From Cardinalis cardinalis (taxonomy: Eukaryota; Chordata; Aves; Passeriformes; Cardinalidae), in assembly GCA_014549065.1 (NCBI GenBank), contig JACDOX010000030.1, forward strand, positions 5,267,670-5,331,669: DNA of 64,000 nucleotides, given 5' to 3'. The notes beneath the pieces were generated by a model. That model was not told where the DNA came from. It ran no database searches and worked only from the letters and a program-made list of their open reading frames with translations. Positions 24,801-36,800 of this stretch are shown piece after piece (the first letter of the stretch is position 1; each line of letters opens with the position of its first letter). Made by a program: the position numbers and the translations under genes.

Positions 24801-27800
24801 GCACCAGAAATTGCTGCTATTAGTTTAATTGAGATAGGGTGATTATAAATAAATTACATGCAGTGCACCAAAAATTGCTGCTATTAGTTTAATTGAGACG
24901 GGGTGATTAGTCATTCACTACCTATTGCTTAATTCAAGACGTGTTATGTACCATGCACAATGATTCATGATGTTCACTGTGGTCATATGAGAGGCAGAAT
25001 GAAAGGAGGTACACTGAGCCAATGGCCCCCTTGTGTGTCATGTGGGAATAGACCAAGATTGTATTTGAAAAAAGAACCAAGAAAAAAAATAAGAAAAGAA
25101 AAACATATAAAAAGGAATGGAGCGTCTCTCCTCCAGTTCCTAGAATTAGTTAGTGAGCACTTGTGCCTTAAAAAAGGAAGCCAGCTGCTGGGGTAAATAG
25201 GTGACAGTCCATAGAGTGCAGAAAAAGAGGAGCCTGTGTTTTTAGTAAAGTGAAGCGTGGAATTTAATCACAATGACCTCCATGACAGGTTAACTTTGGA
25301 CAGTGCATTTTTTGGCCATTGGCTACCCCTTTTTGATTCACACTCGTGAATTTACACTCCACTTCAGCTGCCTCCTGTACTTGGCTGTGTTTTGTGGCCC
25401 CTCAGCCCAGTTGTNCCATTGACCACTAGGAGATGCATTTATGGACTGCTGCAGTGCCCAGCTGTTCCTGTTTGCCCTGCAGAAGGACATCCGAGCTTGG
25501 AAGGAGGANGTTCCTGCACTCCAGGTGGTGAAGGCGCTCCTGGTCCTGAGGATCTTTTAGTCTAAACAGCAGGCACACTGGGGTGGGAGAATGGTTATCC
25601 CAGATGAAGATTTAAAGGTTTTATTTCTTATCCTTGGTTTTATTGCTAATTAGCTGCAAAGGTCAAGCTCCCAGCCACAAGGTCTATTAGACATTCTTTG
25701 TAGTCATTAATTGCCTTCAAATGGTTGAATTTGTACTACAAATTGGGGTTTTTGGCCTGCTAAGTGGCTACTGATCCTCCAGCAGTTTGAAAATGAGCAC
25801 TTTTAAGTGTGGTTCATGCTGAAAATCTGCCTAAAAGGTCCGATTGACTTGATGAATGTGTTTCTAGTGTGTTTTGATTCTGCTTCTCTAGAACAGCTTG
25901 GCTGTGCCAGGGGCAGCAACAAGCTTCAAGGGGAACCAGAAGGGCATGGTTATCCAAGTACTGATAATTCTGGGCTGCTCTTGCCAGGAGCACCTTGCTG
26001 TTGCTGTAAAGGAACATTTTCCTATCTTATNGGAAGTGGAAATGAGAAAAAGAAAGGACTTGGGGGACGGGGGTGGTGAGAGACTGTGGCTGCTTGGCGG
26101 CTCTGCTGCCCTGGCTGAGCGGAGCCTGGCAGAACAGAGGCAGCTTTCCCACCGACCTTGCTGCACTTCTTGGATGCACCAGCCATGCCTGAGGGTGTTC
26201 ACTAGGAGGAAGGCTCTTCACCTTTTGCCCTTACTGACCATTTTACATGGACTGNGCATCACTGTTTCTCCGCAGGGGTTCAAAGATCCCGTGTACCGGG
26301 CCCGGAGGAAGGAGTTTGCGGATATCGCCTACAACTACAGACAGTGAGTACCCACTGCATGGGAGCAGAGCAAGNCCTCATCTCCTGCCCTCATCTCCTG
26401 CCCTCTCCTAGGCTGCTCACCCTGCTGCCTACCCCTGCTTTTCCACAAGCACCCTCCTGCTGTTGGCTTTTCTCTGCCATGTGTTTAAATCTTCCTGTTN
26501 GCGCATTTATCCCCAAATCGCAGCAAAACAAAGGTAAATTGTTCCAGGCANACGTTCAGAAGAGAAATCATCTCCCTTCTCTCCCCACAACACCCCTCTT
26601 TCCCAGCTTTGTTGTCTAATTGAGCAGCAGACTGTTGCTGCTACAAAGACCTGAGCATTGAATAAATCTGGTATTCCCCATTAAACCAGGGCTGGGGGAG
26701 GAGTNCCTATCATTAACATTAAAGCAGGATCTGCATACACTATTAAAATAATGAATAACATATGGTTCTGATGCTAATCCACTGTCTGTTACCCTACTTT
26801 TATCATGTCTAATCCAGCTGCAATCAGCAATTTAGGCTTTCATTTCCCAAGAAAAATAAATTAATAGAGATGATAAATTCAGTTAGAGCTTATTTGATTG
26901 CTTTCAANGATCAGAGCTGGAGGAGAAAAAATTCTGTTCCCAGAGACATTCATGTGTATAGATCAGTACTACTGGGCTTGATTCTTCCTGGGACTGGTAA
27001 AAACTGTGTTTGCAAAGAAAAAAAAATAACATATATTGTAAATTTTGGGCTACAATTTTCACAGGATCAAAATATAGCCCCTGGTCCATAGAGCTAATAA
27101 TGTAATCACAAAAGGAGAGACAAAATTGGAATAGTTGATGGAAAGTACAAAATGTTGGGTGAAAAAAGTCAGAAACCCAGTTTATAGGNAGAAAATTTGG
27201 ATAAGATTTTTGCGTCCAGATGTGAAGAGATCTAATGTCCATTCTTAGATATCCCACAGAAGATACAGGGAAGTGGACAGGAGGAGAGGCACAACCAAAG
27301 TTATCAGGCTTCACTGAAAAGGAAAGGGTTCTTAAGTTGTGAAGGTGCTNCACAGCTGCAACTGAGATGGGTCAGTGGTTGCTTGCCTTGTATTCTTCCT
27401 AACATTAATTTAATCCTCTTCTGTATCCTTTATTTTGCATCTGTTCTGTCTTTTCTTTGTGCTGTTTGCCCCTACTTTGCCTTTGCTTTTTTGCCTCCTC
27501 TCATGATAGATTTACCCACTGTTTTTGTTGAATGCTCAATTTCCCTGATTTCTCTTTTCTTTGCTTTTAGCTTCCCTCCTTGCTCTGCCTTACTTTCCTT
27601 CTGGCCTCATTGATCCCTAGATTATTTTTTAATTGAAATTTGAAAGGTTTTAAAGCCATAGCTTCCCCCAGTAGTCCTGGAAGGTAGTTGAGGATTATTT
27701 AGGAGTGCTATAGGAACAAAAAAATCACCCAGCAATCCTCATAATTCAACATGATGTTTAAAGCTCCACAGATCAAGGAGGGCTGATATAGAGAGACAGA

Positions 27801-30800
27801 AGGTGATGGTTCTCCAGAGGAGCTGCCCTGAGGCTCAGGAAAAAAAAGAGAAAGTGGGAGATGGTGGGGTGTCATCAAGAGTTTAACAATGGGTCTCTGG
27901 GGTTTGGAAAGCTTCAGCATTGTTCCAGCAGTGTCGTTAAACCTATTAAGTTACTTAAACCCCTTTGATTATTTCAAAGCTGCTGGATTCACCTATGGCC
28001 TTAACATTATTGCNAAGGCATTGGTTATTCACAGGAGGCCAAACTGCATTGCTTGTGATGTATAACTCCTGTTAGCTTCAACGTGATCTAAGCACGTGGA
28101 GGCCTGAGGGTGGGATTTAACTCAGAATTGCTCCTTACAATTATAAAAAGTNAAACTGGCTGGAGTCTGCATCTGTTGCAGCACAGAGCACAGATCAGAA
28201 TTTCTCTGCCACTGCAACAGAGTTTTATGGAGCTGATGGTTTCATGTTTTTACAAAAACCATTAATATAATGCTCACTAGAGCAAGAAGTGAAAGAGCTC
28301 CTTCATATCAAGAAAGAAAAAAAAAACTGAAACCAACAGCAAGCAAGTATTTTTAGAAGAACACCTTTAAAAGGNAAATAAGCACTGATTTATTTTTAAC
28401 ACAATAACGCAAGGAGCCGTCTAAAGGCCATTATCTTAGCCAAGGTCAGTAGAGTCCTTTCCAGACACTGCCTAGGGACAAGTGAGGTTCCTTTTGCACT
28501 TGCACATCAGCCCAAAAGCAGCTCCTCTCCTGCACCAGCAGCTCCTGGCCAGTCCTAGTAAAGCTGCAACATGAAGCAGAATAAGAAAACTGTTTTGAAA
28601 ATGGCAAGTGGGAAAGGGCAAACAGCATGTTGGTGGCACAGGACATTTTCTGTGGCTGTTNTTGAGGACATCCATTTCCTTTCTAGTGGCCAACCTATTC
28701 CTCGTGTCACCTATACGGAAGAAGAAAAGAAAACTTGGGGCACTGTCTTCAGGGAGCTGAAGACTCTGTATCCAACTCATGCTTGCTATGAACACAACCA
28801 CGTGTTCCCACTGCTGGAGAAGTACTGTGGCTACAGGGAGGACAATATTCCCCAGCTTGAAGATATTTCAAACTTCTTGCAGAGTAAGTTTGAAGCCCCT
28901 AAAAGAACCAAATGAAATGAAAGGCCTCAGCTATCAGTGGGGGTGGTGCTTCCAGAGAAGGATAAACAATCCCTGATTTCGCAAAAGTTCTCTATGATGT
29001 TTGGGCACATCACTTAGCCTGTGTCCCAGGTCTTTCTCTTATGCTTCTGGGGATACCATGGGACAAATGCTCAATACTGAGCTGGTGGTATTCCTGGGCA
29101 GAAAATTGCCTGCAATTAAACTTTATTTAACATAAAGATGTGAGAAACAACTGCTCACTTTGAAAATTTAAAAGTATTTATTAAACCTTAACAAAAACAT
29201 GACAAAGGACTACATAAGGAAAAAGTTGCAGTGCTAGGAACTGCTCATGTGCATAACATGTGCCTGGTTCCTCTTCAAGATGGATGCTCAGTCTTTTATA
29301 CCCCTGGGTGTTCTATCAGCCAGCCCTGGCCCCTCCCAAAGTCTGTCAGTCAGCTCTTCTTTGCCATTTACCAGTGCAGACTGCTTTCTTGTAACTGGAT
29401 TGGAGGTCAGGTGTTGCCATACTGCCCCCCTAAGCACCAAGCTTTTCCATTGCCCCCTGCCCCATGCCAGGGACACCTGTGCAGCCTCTTTGTACCTGTC
29501 CTGCACAGCCCAGGCTGTCTGATGGCAACAATGCAGGGGGGAGAGGGAACTGTGGGGAGAACAGAGGGCATCTAAACTACAGTAACATAACTGTACATCA
29601 CTAAAGCTTTTCTTAATATTCACACAGTAGTTATCTTTAACTGCAAGAGCCAATCATCTCATTATCCATCTATAACCAGGCGATTAAAGAAAAAACCAAA
29701 ACAACAGCCATCGACAAACTTTTCCCTCTCTAAGGAGTCTGGATGGGGATAAATCAAGCACACCAGCTGTTTTTAAGGTGCTGTCTGTCCCTTCAGGCTG
29801 CACAGGGTTTCGGCTGCGTCCCGTGGCAGGCTTGCTCTCCTCTCGGGATTTCCTGGCCGGGCTGGCGTTCCGCGTGTTCCACTCCACGCAGTACATCCGC
29901 CACGCCTCCAAGCCCATGTACACCCCGGAGCCGTGAGTACCCTGCCACACAGAGGGTGTCAAGCTGCAGCACACCCACAGCAGGCTCAGACCAGCTGGGN
30001 AAACTGCCTGGGACTCCTGGGAACAGGGCTAAGGGAGAGCAGCCAAGGGACTGCTCTCTTCTGGAAATATTTATGGAGCCTTTCTAGTGTGTTTAACAGT
30101 CTGCACCCGCTTCTGCAAGTTCTTCTGGGCCAGATGAGATAGTTTTGCCTGCTTGTGTGGTGGCTGGGATGCAAGACAGCAGTGTACAGGGGCACTTAGC
30201 TATTAGCACCCAAGTAGTGCAGCAGGGATTTACCTGCTGCAAGCAAGCTTCTGGCAGCAAGGCAGGAGAAGCCCAGACCATCGAATCCATCTCTTTTTCA
30301 TTTTGGAGTGTTTCTCTCTGTCCCTGTCCATTGTACTTTTCCTCTTGCCATTTTAAAACCAGATTTCTTATTCTGCTGCATATTTTTGCCATTCTTCTTC
30401 TTNNNNNNNNNNNNNNNNNNNNNNNNNNNNNNNNNNNNNNNNNNNNNNNNNNNNNNNNNNNNNNNNNNNNNNNNNNNNNNNNNNNNNNNNNNNNNNNNNN
30501 NNNNNNCTTCCCCTTTCCCTCTCACCAAATCACTTCTCTATATTTGAAAAATCTAGCAGTCCCTGCTGCTGAGGGAGGTATGAGCAAAAGCACAGAAAAC
30601 CCTGGGGTTTGCAAGCATTTCCACCACAAGAATAATTTCAGAGCAAAATGTTTTCCTGTGAANGATATCTGCTGGTAGGAGCAAATGCACTGTGCTGTCA
30701 ACTGTGTGCTGGCTCTAGGGCATTCTTCCAGCATTGCTGGACTTTTGCTGAATCACAGTTATTCAGATGTCATGTTTTCNTGCAGTGATATTTGTCATGA

Positions 30801-33800
30801 GCTGCTAGGACATGTGCCTCTCTTTGCTGATCCCAGCTTTGCTCAGTTTTCCCAGGTAAGTTATTCGGTGCTTATATTAAGTATATAATTAAACACACAG
30901 TAATTCAGAGGATGATCCAAGAGCTGTGAAGGGTGGTGCAGATTCACCTTTAAGCATACTGTGTAAGAGTGCCTGAGGTGGTTTATTTATTGCTTGAAAT
31001 CTGCACACAATTCACATAGGTGAAAACATAAAGTCCAACTCCAAATATGATCTTGTGTGAGTTGCTTTTTGACAGACCCTATGAAGCCATCAATTTAAAC
31101 CTTCCTGCAGATGTTGATCCTTCTGAGTGAAGTCACATAGCTCATGAGTCAGATGGATTATTACCTCATGATGATACTCAAATGTTAGGGAAAATGGAGG
31201 GTTTTTTTTGTTTTGTTTTTTTTGTCACTGTTGAAGGCTGAGTAAAGTGTGGAACTGTCTCAGCTGTAAGCACAGGAGAAGGCTGGAGAGGAGATTTCTT
31301 TTTGGTAGTGTTAATGTCTCTGGAAAAGGAGCCAAACCCTGGTGAAGCAGTGAACTTTTGGCTGCATCCTACCAGAAAACGTGGAANTACACAAAGAGAG
31401 AAAGGCATAAAGACATAAAACTTGGAAACACACAGAGAGAAAGGCATAAAGAGAAAAAGATTGAAAGAGAGAAAGAAAGAGAGAAGGGGAGAGGGAGGGA
31501 GGAAGTGGCGGAAGTGGCGGAAGTGGCGGAAGGAAGGAAGGAAGGAAGGAAGGAAGGAAGGAAAAGGAAAGAAGGAAGAAAGGGAGGGAGGAAGGAAGGC
31601 AGGAAGGCTTGATGTAACATCTCAAAAGACAAAAGTAATTTTCATCTCGTTAGTAAGTTTTCAGTATTGCCTTTAGGCTTTGCCCTTTCCCAGAACTGGT
31701 GTTTCCTTCCTTCAGGGTAGTGAGCCCTACTGTACCCTGGCTTACTAGGATTTGACACGTTGATAAGCTGCTCTAATGTCTTTGCTGTGTGTGGGGAGAG
31801 CCCTCTGAGTTTTGCACTATGCAGTCCTCACTGGAGCAAATCAAGAAAGGAACCTGGCTATATGTAGTCTCATAGGTCTATTTTTCAATCCAACTATTGC
31901 ATGTCTCCTGGAAAAATCTCCATTAGCTCCCAAGGTATGAATAAGCTCTTTCAAATCATGCCCTGTCATTCAGAAAAAATAGCTCGTTCAAGGCTCCAGG
32001 AAAACTCTTTTNATGGAGGACATCAAAACAAAGAGAACGGGACCCATCAAAACAAGGAGAAATATATAAGGTGTGTAGGTGTGATTGATTTGCCTCCTTT
32101 TGTCCCTATCGTTCTCTCAGATGTTCATTGTAGACTTGATCAAAAGCCTGTCAAAGCAAGAGGAAAATTTTATTTGACCTCAATGGGCTTTGTACCAGGC
32201 ACAAAGGATCATGCCTTGTAAATGACATTTGGACAAGACCCTTTGTTCATTTTTGGAGAGATTTCTGGTTTAAAATTGATCTTGCATGATAGGAACATGT
32301 CCTGTAAACATTTGTGTGTGGTAGTAAGCAATGGTAACATTTAAAATGTGAGCAATTACATAAGATGGGCAGGAAGAATGTTTGCAATAAACAGCTTGAA
32401 GAATAATGGTTTATTGTTACAGGAAATTGGACTGGCATCTCTGGGAGCTCCAGATGATTTCATCGAGAAACTTGCTACGGTAATTTAATAAATGAGGGCT
32501 CAATTTTCCAAAGCGCCCTGTGTTGTCTTAATTCTGCAGCCACTGAAGTCACTGATAGAACTCCCATAGAGCTGAATGGGATCAGAGTGAAGACCACGAN
32601 TGGAAAACCCTACCCTGAAACAGTTGCACTAAAGGAAAATAGCTTTGGCACCCCTTATTCAAAGTGACAGTTGTGATTAAACACAGAAGCCCAAGCGAGA
32701 TTTCCTCCAGCACAAACATATTGGGCAAGAAAAGATTGGATGTTGCTACATCCCCACAGGAAATTTCAAGAGGCAGCTTCTGTAGCCATTTCACCTTCAA
32801 GCATCTCTTCCACTTTGCCAGGCAGGCACTATCCTCATGTCAACATAGATCACCTGGNTAAATACTTTGAGACTACTGAGACCCAGAGCTGCAAACTTTG
32901 AATAAAATTGGGGGTATTGCTCTGAGAGTAGTGCCCCCGGGGCCAAATAGGGAGCACCTGGGCAAAAAATTCCACCAGCTTTGACACTTCTGATAGATGG
33001 GGTAATTTCTTCTGAGCCAGGGCAGGTATCCCTTCAAAAGGACAGACCCAGGAGTCAAATTAGGCCACTCACCACCTTCCTTCCCTGCTGCACCAACAGC
33101 CTGATCTCACCGCTGCTGCAGTCAGATTCCCTGTGTGAAACAGGACTCAAACTTTCTAAAATAAGGTTCAAACTTCCACTNGGTTGGCCAGCCAAAATAA
33201 AGCTGTATTGCAATAACTTCATTGCTCCTGCTGACAAAGATAAGCACAGTAAAACACAACTTTGTTTGTCATGGAACTGAACTGATTCTCAGGCACAGAG
33301 AATCTAGTACTGTGNTTCTCCTAGGAGAAGAATTTCAGTCTGAAGGGACACATTGCATTTATACACTTGATTTTGACACACAACATCATCTTATATAGAA
33401 ATGAAAACTCTAGATGTACTCAAATAAAGAATGTACTTTTTATCTTGTAATAATAAGTTTCTGTCTCATTTTCTTTCCAGGTTTATTGGTTTACAGTTGA
33501 GTTTGGACTTTGTAANGAAGGAGATTCCCTCAAAGCGTATGGTGCAGGGCTGCTGTCTTCATTTGGGGAGCTGCAGGTGTGTTCTAGAAAATATTTCAAA
33601 TGTGTTTATAATTATTCAAATTTCTTTTCTGAATATCTTTGGGTCTTTGGCTTTGCTTCATACTTTGTGCATAGAANTAGGATGAAATGTAGTACTTCAT
33701 TGTACAGCTCTGATAAATGTGTAGGTGTATGGATACACAGGGAACTCACACCTCCTGCTTTCCCAGTAAGGGAAATTATCACTGTATCCCACAGGAGAAG

Positions 33801-36800
33801 CTCTTTCCTGTCTGAAATGGAGTTGCTCTTGATTTCTTTCACAGCATGTTCAAACACTCTTTCACTGAAATTAATTTCTNACCTTTTTGTTCATAGTATT
33901 GTTTATCAGATAAGCCAGAGATTCGGCCTCTTGTCCTGGAGAAGACCTCTGTGCAGGAGTACTGTGTTACTGAGTTCCAGCCTATCTACTATGTCGCTGA
34001 AAGTTTTAAAGATGCAAAAGAAAAGCTAAGGTACTCCAGTCATTCCAGAGAAGAACTCACTCTTGTCTGCTGCAAATACAGAGGATCTCATTGCCATAAT
34101 GGGTCTTGGGTTGACAGTCGTGTTTTGAGAGGCATTAGAAAAATCTGTGCGATGCTTAAAGATAATAAAAATTTTATATCCTCAGAATCTTGGGCAAAAA
34201 TGAGTAGTAACATGAATNTACCTTATGCGTGAAACCAAGAATTTGTGCTTAGTGCAACTAAGAGCTTCATCTGTCCAACCAAAATGCAACAAAAAAAGTT
34301 ATTTGTTCAATTGCAGTGATACTAACATTTAAAGTCAAATCTGGCTAATTAATGCAAACCAAGTAACTTTACCATTACTAGAATTAACAGTTCTTGTAAA
34401 AAAAATTTCATAGTATCCACTCCTTCTCCTCTGAAGTTATGTCCAGGTTCAGTTCTGATTCTTGGGACAGGAATGGCTCAGCCTGTGTTGGGGTTCAGCT
34501 TGGTTTTCACCTTCACAANATTTCTATTCCTATTAAAACAACACACTACCATATTTCTGGGTGTTAGTCAAGCCACTGGGGGCTGGCCTTGGTTCACACT
34601 CAACTTATCTCTCACTTGGAGATGCCACACACAGGCTTGTCACAGACCTGCAACCCCTTATCTTTCTACCATTCAAAGATAAATTGTTCTGCATCCCAAN
34701 ATATTCTGCTACCTCAGGCTCCCAGGCTCTGAGGTCTCCCTAGCTCTCTGCCCTGCTGCTTCCTTAGTTGTCATAAATCTGCAGCTTTTCCTTGTGCCCT
34801 TTTCTCTGGGGAAATACCTGGGAAAGATGGTNTTCTCTTCTGGGCTGTGCTGTTGATATCCTGCACACAGCTCCTGTCTTCTCTGTATGTATCCCTGAGC
34901 AGCAAGCTCCTTGAGGAAGTGGAAAATGCTGCAACAAAATATCTTGGAGCTTTTTTTAATTGGCTTCAGTGACCAAGTTGAAAAAAGCAGTTAAATTGAA
35001 ATAGAAGTCCTGGGGTTTGGTCCAGTGCCTNTGTTAGAGGCTTGCACCTGGACTTGTGTGTTTGTGGCTAACAGAATACCTTTCTGAAAAATTATTCTGA
35101 GACTGACCTGAAAGATCTCAGCTGAAGGCATTCATGTTCTAGTTGGGATCTTGCCTTCAGCTGAGATTTAGGAAAGCCATCTTCTAAGATGATCTCTCCT
35201 CTTAGAAAAACTAGACCAATGCAGCTAAATTCATCATAACCAACATAATATTTTTTCACTGTCCTACCTTGTGGCCNGTTCATACTGAGTCCTGCTTGAG
35301 ACAATGTCCTTAATAAGGTTAATAATAAGGTTTAAACTGAAGAAGCTTTGTGAGGGTGGCATCCAGCATATTCCACTNTTCTGGGCATGTGGGATTTACC
35401 CTGCTGAGTCACAGTCTGTGTAGTGGGGCTCNATAATCAACTCCTGCGTGCTTCCCTTCCTCTTTCAGCAATAACTCCAGTAATACAAAGCAGATATATA
35501 AGCCAGTATCCTGCTGGGGTCTACAAGGAGCCTGGAACAATAGCTCTGACCGTCTCATCCCATTCAGAGCCCTTCTTTCCACAGTTCTGTGGTTATGCAA
35601 ATTAATATTTTCCCAAGACACCAAAATCTTAATGCTTTTGACATGGAATTAACTATTTTGCAGAAGAAAATNCTGCTTTACTTGATTAACTGTAGTCTAG
35701 CTCTTAAATTACCTGCAAACTACCNGATAATTTAAGAGCTAGACAATGACAAAAGTTAGGCACCTGCTTTGTCCTTGGCATGCCAGGAAGATGTAGATCC
35801 TTGACCTTAATTCCCCAGAAACTCAGACTTGGATTAGAATTCCTACCTTTTGCAGTAATGAAAGGAAAATGAGGTTTTCAAGCTTNCCAGATCCCAGTTG
35901 CTACATAGTTGGTCTATACCAGGAGCAGTGTTGCCATGCCAATAGCTTAGTTCTGTTCAGAAAAAAAACAGAGGTGATAAGGACAAATAGAGTTTCAAGT
36001 GTGTTGCAGAACGCTGTAGGTCTCAGATCAGTCAGTAGGAATTTCATTTATTTCCTCCCATAGATTTTCTTATCCCCACAATCAACAAATGCACACACCA
36101 AGAAGAAAAGAGTTAGTGAAAAAAAATTAAACTGTACATTTGTTTATGTTTTTTTCCTTCAGGAAGTTTGCTCAGACAATCCCTCGTCCTTTCTCCGTCC
36201 GGTACAATCCCTACACACAGAGGATTGAAGTCTTGGACAATGCAAAGCAGCTGAAGAACTTAGCTGACACGATCAACAGTAAGGAACTGCAAATTTGTTA
36301 CCTTGAATTCCTCAAAACTTGGGTCAGAAACAGGGAGCACAAGGCAGATTCCATCTGGTTGCATTTTATGCTCTGAGCCTATCCAAGANAAGGCAGCACA
36401 TATCTCCTTTCTCATGAAAAAATTGCTTCCCAATTCTAGCCAAGCTCTAACAAGCACTTCCACTTGACTGTAACTTGCTAAATCTGAAAAACCCAGTTTN
36501 GGGGGAGCTGCTAGGAAATGGCAGATGGCCTTGAGGTGGATCCTAGCTGTTTNCAGTGAGGAAGAGAAGGAGAAGCATGGCTTTGACCACATTTTCCCCC
36601 TCCCACTGGCTAGCCTGCTNAGAGCCAGCTCCTCTGACGCTGTGAGCCAGCCTTCCATGGTGATGAAGGCAAAGGGATGACTCTGCAGACCTAGCTCCAG
36701 TTGGACCCTAATAAATGTGTCCAGGTCAGCTTCTGTGCTCGCCTTATTCTGTAAGAGAATGGATATAAAGGGCAAAAAATAGACAGCAGTGTTAGAAATG

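Larger units (their letters stand above)
26344..28686 (+). other. PAH: PAH intron 5
   Basis: This intron is about 2.3 kb. It contains a homeodomain-motif-rich block (26610-26900) and, just before exon 6, one arm of a dispersed inverted repeat (28571-28608). Confidence 0.85.
29933..30785 (+). other. PAH: PAH intron 7, containing the assembly gap
   Basis: The intron contains the plus-strand partner of the inverted repeat (30344-30381). This is followed at once by a CTT-rich tract and 104 N (30403-30506). True length is unknown. Confidence 0.8.

Noticed and set aside
28472..28801. Minus-strand open frame over PAH exon 6
   Set aside because: It is the reverse complement of a real exon and an adjacent repeat fragment.
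30145..30678. Open frame of 177 codons in PAH intron 7
   Set aside because: It is held open by the 104-N gap; the defined parts are repeat-derived.
31311..31676. Lys/Glu-rich and Ser/Pro-rich open frames on both strands
   Set aside because: They are direct translations of the purine/pyrimidine simple repeat.
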